Positions 9,512 through 19,233 of a stretch of DNA of 64,000 nt are shown piece by piece. Position 1 is the stretch's first letter, and every line of letters starts with the position of its first letter. The position numbers were made by a program, and so were the translations under genes. A model generated the notes under the pieces. The model did not search any database. It was not told the origin of the DNA and saw nothing but the letters and a program-made list of their open reading frames with translations. Origin of the DNA: Trichomonas vaginalis G3 (lineage: Eukaryota > Parabasalia > Trichomonadida > Trichomonadidae). Location of the stretch: the NCBI RefSeq assembly GCF_026262505.1, contig NC_067206.1, positions 23,761,896 to 23,825,895 of the forward strand, written 5' to 3'.

Positions 9512-11017
9512 ATGGAGAAAATTATTGAGAATCTCTTTTTGAAATTGAATTCAAATGAATGTCATTTGACAGCCAATTTTTTTTTAAAAAAAATCATGAT
9601 CTTTCCATTAGTATTTTATCGTTTGAAAGAAGTAACAGGTGAAATTGACCAACTTCCATATCTATCTGGTAAGATGATCAAAGAATTCGCCAAATCCCAC
9701 GAAAATACAGTAATGTTGTTTTCGGACCGAACAAGGCCGCTCCATTTCGTTAAGTTCGCATTAGAATTCTACAAGAGTAATGTCACGTTTGCGCGTGCAT
9801 CAGAAAGAGACGGAAAAGGCTACAAATGCACTTCATTTCCTTGCATTTTTGCTTTCAAGAATGGTCGCAGAATCATTGATTCAGAACCAGTCCCATCACA
9901 AGCTATTAATTTCACTCGCTGGGTGAAATATATCTTTGAAAACAACGATCATTCAATAGAACACCCAGAAGTATTGCGTAGACTACTTGCATCCAAACAA
10001 ACATGTGTTATTTCCATAGGTAATTATCCACGTCCAAAGTTTATGAACAAAGACATGCATTTCTACCAAGTAAATCCTTCAGTTTTCAAATTATTGAACA
10101 TGGAAGTTAAAGAAGGATTATATTCATATACGGCATTAGCCCGAATATTGCATGAAATCAAAGATTCCAATCACGATTTCAACACTTACGTTCAGAATTT
10201 CGATGAAAAAGAATATTTTTCAAAGAAATATTTCGGAGGGTTCGTTTTACAGACCACGGACAATCCCAAGTGCCAATTAGAATTCGATATCATGAATAAA
10301 CTTGGCAAAAAATACGAAAAAGAAATTTCATTTGCTCCAATCTACGGAAAAGTAGCATTTTCATTCCTCGAGAATGCTAAGATACATCTGTTCGACACCC
10401 CAATGTTCGTTGTTTTCGAAACAGATGGAATTTTCTCCAATAGATACACCATTATTAACCAAACCTTGATGCACGACTACAACTACATCGACCAATTTGT
10501 TGGAGACATAGTTTCCGGTAAGAAGAACTACACGGTTCACTCCGAAATCCTTGAACCAACTAAAAATAAGTATTTGAAACCGATTTCTTACGAATCGTTC
10601 TGGCCAACTTTGAACATGTCCATAGCCGATACCGTTGTATACTTCTACAGTGGCCAATGCGAAGGTTGTTTGAAGATGAGACTTGTTATTAACAGAACCG
10701 CTTCACTTCTCCGCGAAAACAACATTAAGTTCTACACATATAACTTAAGTCTCAACGAAATGCCTTCGAATTTGGAGTTGGGAAGGACAATTCCACAAAC
10801 TTATTTATTCAGACATAATAAGTTACAAAAACCATTACTTTATGATGGTCTGGAGATAGTTGGTGAACTTATAGCATTCCTGAAAGAACAAGGAACTGAA
10901 AGATTGGATGTTCCTTCTTATTCTGAAAAAAAGATTAGAAAAGAGATTGCTGACGAATATAGTTTATTGAGCGAACCAGTGGAACTCCATAAAAGAGTGG
11001 TTTCTGCTGACCTTTAG
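9512..11017 (+). CDS. Thioredoxin/PDI-like protein, 501 aa
   Basis: Two or more thioredoxin-fold segments can be read. The N-terminal one (about residues 45-150) has the strand-helix pattern IDQLPYLS, NTVMLFSDR, FPCIFAFKNGRRI but no active-site pair. The C-terminal one (about 365-470) has VVYFYSGQCEGCLKM, giving a CEGC active site at residues 383-386, and a cis-proline-like TIPQTYLF. This is the layout of a protein disulfide isomerase relative with one catalytic and one or more inactive domains, acting in the secretory pathway. No strong signal peptide follows the first Met; starting at Met29 would give a short hydrophobic MIFPLVFY stretch, so the true start is open. The C-terminus SADL is only weakly like an ER-retention tetrapeptide. 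It stands alone with no operon-like neighbour. Confidence 0.7.
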   Translation: MEKIIENLFLKLNSNECHLTANFFLKKIMIFPLVFYRLKEVTGEIDQLPYLSGKMIKEFAKSHENTVMLFSDRTRPLHFVKFALEFYKSNVTFARASERDGKGYKCTSFPCIFAFKNGRRIIDSEPVPSQAINFTRWVKYIFENNDHSIEHPEVLRRLLASKQTCVISIGNYPRPKFMNKDMHFYQVNPSVFKLLNMEVKEGLYSYTALARILHEIKDSNHDFNTYVQNFDEKEYFSKKYFGGFVLQTTDNPKCQLEFDIMNKLGKKYEKEISFAPIYGKVAFSFLENAKIHLFDTPMFVVFETDGIFSNRYTIINQTLMHDYNYIDQFVGDIVSGKKNYTVHSEILEPTKNKYLKPISYESFWPTLNMSIADTVVYFYSGQCEGCLKMRLVINRTASLLRENNIKFYTYNLSLNEMPSNLELGRTIPQTYLFRHNKLQKPLLYDGLEIVGELIAFLKEQGTERLDVPSYSEKKIRKEIADEYSLLSEPVELHKRVVSADL

Positions 11018-11148
11018 AAATTTCTGATTTAATTTTTTCTTTTTTCATAATTTTTCTTTAAAATAGTATTAAATTATAGATTTTATTAATATTTTTTTAT
11101 TTTTCCCCCAAATTTGAACTCATCAGATGGAGGAAATCCGATCTTTTT

Positions 11149-11262
11149 TTAAATAAACAAGATCTTTCCACATCCAGCACATGCTTGACGTGTAAACTCA
11201 TGGTCGTCATAGCTTGAACGCTCAAGTTTTTTCAAGATGTCAAGAACGTCAATGTTATGCAT
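11149..11262 (-). CDS. Possible 37-aa protein with CAGC motif
   Basis: A short complete ORF reads MHNIDVLDILKKLERSS, then YDDHEFTRQACAGCGKILFI and a stop. The codons are well mixed (GAC, CTT, CGT), like real coding DNA and unlike the A/T-only background, and the amphipathic helix followed by CxxC makes sense as protein. The product is not recognised. It may be a genuine micro-protein, an exon of a spliced gene whose other exon I cannot find, or the surviving end of a lost gene. Confidence 0.4.
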   Translation of the reverse strand: MHNIDVLDILKKLERSSYDDHEFTRQACAGCGKILFI

Positions 11263-11618
11263 TTTGAATAATCTGAAAAGAGAAATTTTACTGTCTCTTG
11301 CCTTATTTATATAACATCTAGCTGTGGTATATAACGTGGTTATATAAATCGATAACGTCTATTTTCGATTTTAAGATTTAGAATGCATCACAGATAATAA
11401 GACTATCGCCAGAATTCACCTCAATTGACAATCGTCAATTTGGCGAATCAGACACAGAAATTAAAGCTGCTCAATCAATTGTGAACTCGAGTGCGGGACA
11501 AATTTGCCAAGCGTCACTTTTTCAATAACCTTAAATTACGTTTTTCTCATTTTTTTTAAAATAACCTTAAATTATATTTGAAGAAATTATGTCTATGATA
11601 TATGTTTTATGCTAGAAT
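11263..11618. other. Intergenic, no gene seen
   Basis: It contains small inverted repeats such as AACGTGGTTATATAAATCGATAACGT and a TTGACAATCGTCAA palindrome (11425-11438). No ORF. Confidence 0.45.
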
Positions 11619-12330
11619 CTTGGAGTTTTCATGCACTACACAAGAGCTCCAAGGTTCCAAGAGTGAATGCTCAATAGCAATTATAGAGATGTACCTTTTC
11701 AAAATGACTTTTACTGATTAAATTTAATCAATAGAAGACATTTTGAAAAGGTACCTCTACAATTAGATATACAAGAGATTCAAAGCTTCATTTCAGATAG
11801 ATTTGAAACTTTGAAACTCTTGGTAGATTTTGAGTGAATGCTGACAATCATCTTTGAGAAGGTTTTTTTTAAGAAAACCTTCTCAAAGAGGTTTCTCAGG
11901 AGCCCTGAGGCTCCCTTTCGTAATGATTGGGAGCCTTGGGGCTCCTGAGACGAAGAATGGCTTCGCCGAATCTTTGATCAGCAGAGGCCAAATGAAAAGG
12001 CCTCTGCTGATGGATTCTCAGGAGCCCTGAGGCTCCCTTTCGTAATGATTGGGAGCCTTGGGGCTCCTGAGACGAAGAATGGCTTCGCCGAATCTTTGAT
12101 CAGCAGAGGCCAAATGAAAAGGCCTCTGCTGATGGATTCTCAGGAGCCCTGAGGCTCCCTTTCGTAATGATTGGGAGCCTTGGGGCTCCTGAGACGAAGA
12201 ATGGCTTCGCCGAATCTTTGATCAGCAGAGGCCAAATGAAAAGGCCTCTGCTGATGGATTCTCAGGAGCCCTGAGGCTCCCTTTCGTAATGATTGGGAGC
12301 CTTGGGGCTCCTGCAGCAGAGTATCGCTCC
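11619..12330. repeat. Chain of hairpins ending in a 122-bp tandem array
   Basis: Four separate inverted repeats come first. They are CTTGGAG/CTCCAAG (11619-11653); a perfect 16-bp stem GTACCTTTTCAAAATG (11691-11706 with 11739-11754); CAAGAGATTCAAAG with CTTTGAAACTCTTG (11772-11822, one mismatch); and a perfect 15-bp stem (11852-11866 with 11874-11888). A 122-bp unit is then repeated about 3.5 times (starts near 11895, 12017, 12139, 12261). Each unit holds a 19-bp stem built on CAGGAGCCC/GGGCTCCTG with two G-T pairs, a short CGAAG/CTTCG stem and a perfect 13-bp ATCAGCAGAGGCC stem. There is no coding potential. The array ends about 200 bases before the kinase gene. It is unrelated in sequence to the 30467-31514 array but built the same way. 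Confidence 0.85.
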
Positions 12331-12522
12331 GCTCCATTAATTTTCTTTAAAAAAAGTGCCGTGTGGCAAATTTGTCCTGTTCCCTTGTGAACTCCGATCA
12401 TGTAAAGTTTAAGGCTCAGATGGATAATTATTTGCAGGATAATAATCTTAAAGTAATTTGCTACTTTTAAGTTACACATTCAAAAAATAAATTTCAATTG
12501 TTTACGTTCAGAAAATTTTGTT

Positions 12523-12530
12523 TCATTTGT
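12523..12530 (+). promoter_or_regulatory. Initiator-like box TCATTTGT
   Basis: It matches the trichomonad initiator core TCAYTW and lies 4-12 bases before the kinase ATG, where transcription of Trichomonas genes is known to begin. Assignment by motif and position only. Confidence 0.45.
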
Positions 12531-12534
12531 GGTC

Positions 12535-13110
12535 ATGTCTACAAAACAAGTTATCTTCGTTCTTGGCGGTCCTGGCTGCGGCAAAGGTACACAAGCTACA
12601 CGTATAGCTCAGAAGTATGGAATTGGATATGCTGCTGCAGGCGATATCCTTAGAGAAGTTGCCAAGAAGACAGATACTGAAATTGGAAGAAAGGTTGCAG
12701 AAATCATTAACGCTGGCCAGTTAGTTCCACCAGAACTTATTTGCCAAACAATCAAGAACGTAATCGAATCATCCGACAAGGAATACTTCTTAATGGATGG
12801 ATTCCCACGTTCAATCGAACAAGCAGAGGCTTTCGAAAAGGTTTTCCCACCATGCACTGCAGTTGCTCTTCTCGATGCACCAGAAGATGTTTTAATTGCC
12901 CGCTGCTCAGAAAGAGGCAAGACATCTGGACGCGCCGATGATCGTGCAGAATGCATTCCAAACAGAATCATTGTCTACAAGAAGCAAACACAGCCAGTTT
13001 TAGAAAAATACACAAAGGAAGGAAAAGTTTTCATCGTTAACTCTAACCAACCTATCGATGATGTTACAGAAGAGTTCGTACAAAAGCTCAGAAAGTACTG
13101 GAAAATTTAA
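12535..13110 (+). CDS. Adenylate / UMP-CMP kinase family protein
   Basis: 191 aa, the usual length of short adenylate or UMP-CMP kinases. The P-loop GGPGCGKGTQ lies at residues 10-19. The NMP-binding region has AAGDILR and the GFPR motif (LMDGFPRS). The short lid carries the CSERGKTSGRADD arginine cluster, and the C-terminus ends in VQKLRKYW. Without a long lid insert it belongs to the cytosolic AK1/UMP-CMP type that moves phosphate between ATP and a nucleoside monophosphate in nucleotide salvage. Substrate choice (AMP or UMP/CMP) cannot be settled by eye. The ATG at 12535 is chosen because it gives the typical MSTKQVIFVLGGP start and follows an initiator-like box directly. Codon use is more GC-rich than the surroundings, as expected for a well expressed gene. 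Confidence 0.88.
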   Translation: MSTKQVIFVLGGPGCGKGTQATRIAQKYGIGYAAAGDILREVAKKTDTEIGRKVAEIINAGQLVPPELICQTIKNVIESSDKEYFLMDGFPRSIEQAEAFEKVFPPCTAVALLDAPEDVLIARCSERGKTSGRADDRAECIPNRIIVYKKQTQPVLEKYTKEGKVFIVNSNQPIDDVTEEFVQKLRKYWKI

Positions 13111-13746
13111 TGTTATGAATGAATAAAAACAAAATATCTTCTAATTAGAACTACACCATTTACTTTGTGATTCCAAACTAATCTATGTTTCATAGTTTCT
13201 TTAAGAAATTAAATAAAAATTATCAAATATGGGTAGTTAGATTCCATATCATGAGTGTTGCTTAACAAATCTGAAGGAATTATCCATCATTCGTTAATTT
13301 AAAAGGGAAAAAAAAGGTATTCCAGAGACATGATCCAGAGATATTCCTACAGAAAATGCAAATTGTCATGGGAAAAAGATAAAAAATGAATCACTTCAGC
13401 ATAAGTGTTATTAGCGTTTGTTTTAAAAATAGAATTTCAAATTTACTTTAAAGTGTTGATTCCAATCAAAAACTAATAGTATCTATATAACTCGAACAAT
13501 ACAATTCTTTTCGAGATTGATTCTGAGAAATTTTACAACATTTTCTTAGCAATCAGATATCGAATTCATAGAACGAGTGAAATTCAATAATGCCATATAT
13601 GATATTGCTATGCTTCATATGCCAAGCCTAATGCGTACTATTTTGGTCGATGATTACCTATAGACCGGAGTGCACCCCTTTTGATTTTTTGATTTTGAAT
13701 TTATTGATAAAATTTCAATCAAAATTTTAAAAAGTGACAGAAAATA
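13111..13746. other. Intergenic, no gene seen
   Basis: A/T-rich sequence between the kinase and the next coding region. No ORF, RNA gene or long repeat recognised. Confidence 0.5.
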
Positions 13747-14449
13747 ATGGTTTTAAATAATGCACCTTTCTCTTCGTTCTGGACGGATTCCAGATTCTTA
13801 ACAAATACGGAGATATTCAACTATCTATATAGCTACATGATGTCGAATCCTCCGAATTTTTCAGAATTTTTTCAATTAAATTTATTCAAAGAACGCCAAA
13901 AAGATGTATATATTAGAGAACAAGTTCCTTTTTTTCTTGGCAGAAGATTTGGATTCGCCAACAAATGCAATTTTGTGGTTTTTTGTTCAATATAATCCAG
14001 GTTGTTTTGTCATTGGACGTGCTGCTTTTCACATTAAAATCGAAAATGTTCATTCATTTACAGAAATGCTTGAGATTTTAACAACAAATGATATTCCAAA
14101 TTGTATCCAGAAATACAACATCCAGATTCAAAAATATACTCCTTATTTTTTTGAGAGACCTGATATGGTCGACTTTCATGTTTTTGAAACCCGACTCGGT
14201 GTGAGATTATTTTTCGAGAAAGCCGATGAAATTCGTTTTGGTGATCGAATGTTTTATACTTTCAATAATGTCGATTTTAAATATGAGTGTTTTCATACGA
14301 TATCACTCTTATCCAGAGATGGACCCAATGAAGTTCTTCGAAAGTACTATCACCGTCCTTTCAACTTGGGAAATCTTCCAGCCGAAATTATCTTCTCAGA
14401 GTTATGGAAACTAATAGCATCACCATTTAAAAAAATCAAAATGTTATAG
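13747..14449 (+). pseudogene. Unknown host gene, frameshifted
   Basis: Two overlapping frames look like one coding region. 13747-about 13910 gives MVLNNAPFSSFWTDSRFL and NPPNFSEFFQLNLFKERQK. From about 13904 the next frame continues with FFLAEDLDSPTNAILWFFVQ through to FSELWKLIASPFKKIKML at 14449. The switch lies near 13905. The combined length is about 230 residues, rich in Phe and aromatic residues, with no transmembrane run and no domain I recognise. A real frameshift or a base-calling error would look the same here. The gene could be a family member found elsewhere in the genome, and that would be the way to tell. Confidence 0.5.
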
Positions 14450-14928
14450 ACTTATTTAAGGCTCTAGTTCCACATGATTGTATATAGTTAGAACGAGTGG
14501 ATAATGAGGAGTAAAAATATACCATTAGATTGTTTATACATCCACCATGTAAGAAATTTAAATAATATCTGATTTCGAAATTTTCGAATTTAACTATATT
14601 ATAGTTTGAAAGATGATATATGTTAACTTTTCTATTTGATATATGACAAATAAAGATTTTTTGATAATTGATAATTTGAATTTTATAATTATAGATTTTG
14701 AAGCATAATGATATCATAAATGAATAAACATGTGGTTAATTATAACATTTTTATATGATTGGATTAGCTTCTTACCTTGGGATTAAGTTATTGAAAGTAA
14801 ATAAATGTCACTTTTATAATAATCTAGTTTAAGGTTTAAATTTTATTTATAAAATCGATTCTTTTGGAAATTAATAAATTATAACTTATACTAGTACGTC
14901 ATAAAATTTGTTCAAATTTTTATAATGC
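14450..14928. other. Intergenic, no gene seen
   Basis: A/T-rich, with no supported ORF. It ends at the TTAA that borders the next mobile element. Confidence 0.5.
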
Positions 14929-15973
14929 TTAAGGGTGCACCCGTATGTACGTTTATTTGAGAGGAGGAGGATTACCCTCTCAATTTTGAGGGATTCGTTG
15001 GTTTATTTTCTCGATGAATATGCAATAAAATTTGATTTTTACCTTATCAATATACTTCATATAATATACACATGTTCATGTAAAAACTTTTTTCCAAAAT
15101 CCTCAGGAATTAAGGGATTTTTGAATTTTAAGAATTTTTTTCGAATTTTTTCGAAAAAAAAATATTTTCGGAACAGCCTTAACGGCTAAGATTTAGGAAC
15201 AATGTTAAGTATCAAAAAGAAAGGAGGTCTGATATAGACAACATATATCGTTGAAGGTTGAAAAAATCTCTAATATTTGAGCCCAAAATTTCAAATTTTA
15301 ATTTTTTGAAAAAAGAGGCCACCCGTATGTACGTTTATTTGAGAGAAGGATTATATTTTTGAAAGGGTGAAACATTATGAATATGTTAATTATATAATAA
15401 TATGTATTATTATAAAAAAGAAAAAATAAAGCACGTTAAAATTCTTCTTTCTTGATTTTTTACAAAATCTACTTAGAATTATGCAAAATATGACTAAATA
15501 ATTATAAATTTCAAGTTAAATTTTAATTTTATAAATAATTTAAATTTCAAAATATCAAGTTCAGTTCGACTATGTATGTAGTAATTCCTCAATAAAGTGC
15601 CAAACCCTATTAAAATATATGAACATTTTCAACATTTTAATGTTTTTATTTAAAAATTTGTTGGAATATGAGCTTCAAACAATTATTATGTAAATAAAAA
15701 TAATTAAATATATGTATTTATTCGTATTTACAACCGTAGTAAGTCGATTCTTCCTTTCTTCTACTGAGTTTTGAATTTGATTTCGAATTGTAAAGAGATT
15801 CAAAGGGAAAATACTAGCGGATAAAAACTACCTCCATGAAAGGGTCATAATGGAGTCAAGTTGTATTTTTTGATATTTTTTGCTTTTCGAGCCTAAATAG
15901 GTAGCCAAGATAATGCCTAAAAATAAGGTTCTAAATTCTGAAGTTTACATGATCCTCTCGTGTGCACCCTTAA
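14929..15973 (+). mobile_element. TTAA-flanked non-autonomous element, copy 1
   Basis: The element body (14933-15969) begins GGGTGCACCCGTATG and ends CGTGTGCACCC, so the two ends form a short inverted repeat GGGTGCAC/GTGCACCC. TTAA lies on both sides, the target duplication typical of piggyBac-type transposons. It has no transposase. A stretch starting CACCCGTATGTACG occurs twice in direct orientation (near 14939 and 15323). Copies 2 (25688-27261) and 3 (29579-37888) are the same family, so it has moved several times in this 23-kb stretch. Confidence 0.8.
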
Positions 15974-16112
15974 GGTTATGAAATTGTTGTTCAAAAATAG
16001 TCTAGCTCTATCGTCAAAAATCCTCTCAATTTGGAAAAAAATAACAAAAATTACAATATTGCAAACCTAATTCCTCAATATACCTTTCACAGCTGGGTAT
16101 ACTGATAGTGTT

Positions 16113-17356
16113 GTAAACAGAAATTCATCAAAAGTGACACCTCAGAAAAGCTAAAATATTGAATTTTTGGAACTTTTGATAGAGCACGTTTTTAAATATT
16201 AATTAAAGTAAATGTATATTTTGTAAAGATTCTTTTTAATAAAAAATAAAATTTTGAAGAAGAACACAAAATCTTCTGAAAAATAATATCACATAAACTC
16301 ATATTATTTTCTAATATATAACTATTTTATATAAAAATCAAATTCAATGATGTTAAAAGCGAAGGATAAACCTCAAAATTTACGAATATAATGAGTGGGA
16401 ATATAATGCTTATCTATCATAAAACCATATGAAATATTAATTTTTGCTTTACGCCTAATTTTTGACGACAATTAGCAAAAAATGTTAAATGTTAACACTC
16501 AGTCCATTTGAATATGAAAAATAAAATTGACTTTGATTAAATGTTTTTATTTATCATGCAATTCTTCTTGCGACAAAGATTTGAATAAAAGTTCAAAAAA
16601 TAAGATAGCTTAAAAAATAATATACGGTAGTGTTTACTAATAGATGAATAGTATATAAATTCTATTAAAATGGATTTGATCCAAAAAATATAAAACCAAA
16701 AATAATTGTTATAATTTAAATGAAGAAGTAATTTAAAACGATTTTATTTATGATCAAATTTTATATATTTTTTTGATCAAATCCATTTTAATAGAATTTA
16801 TATACTATTCATCTATTAGTAAACACTACCATATATTATTTTTTAAGCTATCTTATTTTTTGAAATTTTATTCAAATCTTTGGTCGCAAGAAGAATTGCA
16901 TGATAAATAAAAACATTTAATCAAAGTGAATTTTATTTTTCATATTCAAATGGACTGAGTGTTAACATTTAACATTTTTTGCTAATTGTCGTCAAAATTA
17001 GGCGTAAAGCAAAAATTAATATTTCATATGGTTTTATGATAGATAAGCATTATATTCCCACTCATTATATTCGTAAATTTTGAGGTTTATCCTTCGCTTT
17101 TAACATCATTGAATTTGATTTTTATATAAAATAGTTATATATTAGAAAATAATATGAGTTTATGTGATATTATTTTTCAGAAGATTTCATTCTATATGCC
17201 TATGAAAAGTACTCTCAAAACTAACTTTTCCTAATTATAATTAAATCTAGAATATTGTATTATGCTTAGTATTATTTCTTTTTTCTCATTCAATTTAGAA
17301 TTTACAAATGTCAAAAAATTGAGAGCTGTCACTTTTGATGAATTTCTGTTTATTAC
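16113..17356. mobile_element. Palindromic foldback element
   Basis: The ends carry AAACAGAAATTCATCAAAAG...TGACA (left, about 16115-16139) and its reverse complement (17327-17351). Inside, two arms of about 425 bases (about 16265-16690 and 16768-17190) are reverse complements of each other with only a few differences, around a centre near 16730 holding ATTTATGATCAAATTTTATA-like sequence. The outer parts differ between the two sides. There is no ORF of use. The outer right part and one arm occur again inside TTAA copy 2 (26607-27230). It is probably a non-autonomous DNA transposon of foldback type. The target duplication is not clear, possibly TA. Confidence 0.75.
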
Positions 17357-17612
17357 AGTGAGCATTCATTATCACTTATTCATGATTTTAAAATTAAAAT
17401 AAATTTGAAATAGGATTTTTCATACGATTATTATTATTAATTTCTATCAATTCAATTTTTTATTCAATAATAATGATCAATAGTATATTTCATATATCAG
17501 TTGTTTTATCAAACCGTTCAATTTTTTTATTTGAAAGGATTCAATTTCTACTAACACTTAAATCTTATTCTATATTTATTGAACATACTTGTATTAATAA
17601 ATTCAGAAAGCG

Positions 17613-17621
17613 TCACTTTTC
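17613..17621 (+). promoter_or_regulatory. Initiator-like box TCACTTTTC
   Basis: A full match to the trichomonad initiator TCAYTWYTC, ten bases before the phosphatase ATG. It is the clearest such site in the window and supports both the start codon and the organism assignment. Confidence 0.6.
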
Positions 17622-17630
17622 TGTAAAACA

Positions 17631-18770
17631 ATGAATGCTTTAAATGATAATATCCAAAACCTATATGATGTTTATAAATGCTTTACTAAAAGGGCAATAC
17701 CAGGTGTAGATAATGATAATAATAAAATTGCACTTCCTCTCCTTGATATTCAGACATTAAGACATATCTGTGGATGTGCAGCGGAAGCATTTCGAAGAGA
17801 TGAAAAAATTATGCACTTAAATGGAAAATTCATCGTTGTAGGTGATTTACACGGTCATTTAATGGATCTTTTCCGAATTTTCAAACATTCAGGCTGGCCA
17901 CCTCAAAACAAATATTTATTCCTCGGCGATATTGTAGACAGAGGGGAATTTTCACTCGAAACATGCACAATTATCTTACTATTAAAAGTTCTTTATCCAG
18001 AACATGTATATGTAATCAGAGGAAACCATGAATTTGCAGAAATGTATCGCATAGGAGGATTTGGTGAAGAGCTAAGAAACACATACAAAGATAGTGATGT
18101 AACTCCGTTTTTCGATATGACTTTTTGCGAAATTCCAATTGCAGCAATCATTAATATGAGATATCTATGTATCCATGGAGGAATTGGTCCACAGTTTTCC
18201 AGAATATCCGAACTCGAAATGATTCCAAGGCCTCTTGTTGGATATGTTGACGAATTATCACAAACTATACTCTGGTCAGACCCAAGTCCATACGTTACTG
18301 GATTTCAACCATCTTCACGTGGTTGTGGATACTTCTTTGGCGAAGATAAATGCGCTGAATTCATCGATAGAAATGCAATTGACATGATTATTAGAGGGCA
18401 CGAATGTGTTGAGAAAGGCGTAGAATTTATGTTCAAAAGAAAATGTATGACCGTGTTTTCTGCTTCAAAATATTGCAATAATACAAATAATAAATGTGGA
18501 ATTGCAGTATTTTTGGAGAATGACTCGTTCGAAATAACTACATTCCCTCCAGTTAAAACATATGTTCTCCGTTCAAAGTCAAAGTTTTATTCATTAGATT
18601 TCTTCACTCATAAAGCACCAAGATTACCAACAATACCTCACCAGAATACAGATCGCCCTCCTTCATTTAGAAAGCCAATTCCAATGGCAATGAAGAAAGG
18701 AATATCAAAGGCTGTTTCTGTTCAGAGACTAACAACATTGAAGCGTGACCATCCTTTTGAGTTAAATTAG
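17631..18770 (+). CDS. PPP-family serine/threonine phosphatase
   Basis: The 379-aa product carries the metal-binding signatures of the PPP family in order: GDLHGH (about residue 71), GDIVDRG (about 100), RGNHE (about 127), the HGG motif (CIHGGIGP, about 183), SDPSP and the late RGHE (about 258). These residues hold the two-metal centre that removes phosphate from Ser/Thr. The catalytic core ends near residue 310 and is followed by a basic, Pro-rich tail of about 65 residues (KAPRLPTIPHQNTDRP), which is longer than in plain PP1 and may set location or partners. Trichomonads have a large set of PP1-like paralogues, and this one is diverged from standard PP1. An initiator box sits directly upstream. 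Confidence 0.92.
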   Translation: MNALNDNIQNLYDVYKCFTKRAIPGVDNDNNKIALPLLDIQTLRHICGCAAEAFRRDEKIMHLNGKFIVVGDLHGHLMDLFRIFKHSGWPPQNKYLFLGDIVDRGEFSLETCTIILLLKVLYPEHVYVIRGNHEFAEMYRIGGFGEELRNTYKDSDVTPFFDMTFCEIPIAAIINMRYLCIHGGIGPQFSRISELEMIPRPLVGYVDELSQTILWSDPSPYVTGFQPSSRGCGYFFGEDKCAEFIDRNAIDMIIRGHECVEKGVEFMFKRKCMTVFSASKYCNNTNNKCGIAVFLENDSFEITTFPPVKTYVLRSKSKFYSLDFFTHKAPRLPTIPHQNTDRPPSFRKPIPMAMKKGISKAVSVQRLTTLKRDHPFELN

Positions 18771-19233
18771 TTAATGTTTGTATGCAATGATTATTTTTAC
18801 TAAACTATTTATTTCATTCCTGATGTAAAATTTCTTCCTTTTTATTTTTCTTGCATTCACAATACAATCTTTGAAGGATTGATCTACAAAATTGGCTCGA
18901 ATTCTTCACTGGCAGATATTGGAGATGGTTTGAGCTTCTCTCAGGTATGAATTATTTTTTGTTTATACTAATATGAAAACTATACCATACTGAAGCCAAG
19001 AATTACGATGTCCCATCTATAGAATATTTGAAATTTGCTAAAACTGGTATAATATTCAAGTGTTCATCACTTCAAATTCTCTATTGAAACATTTTTTTCG
19101 ACAGAGATTGAAATAATTTAAGCTATGAGCCATAAAATGGCTATATTATTGTATTCTATGGATATTTCATTTGAAAAAAGAATCCTTATATAATATCGTT
19201 GGTTTTCAATTATAAAATAAACGTACACTTCAA
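18771..19233. other. Intergenic, no gene seen
   Basis: A stretch near 18890-18945 (GGCTCGAATTCTTCACTGGC) reads like coding sequence for a short distance and meets a GTATGA, but no exon partner could be supported. Confidence 0.4.

Noticed and set aside
12140-12479. Short minus-strand ORFs over the 122-bp array
   Set aside because: They are translations of hairpins and end with the array. No codon bias or conservation pattern is visible.
18890-18960. Exon ending at GTATGA
   Set aside because: A short coding-like stretch meets a weak donor, but no start codon context, acceptor or partner exon could be supported.
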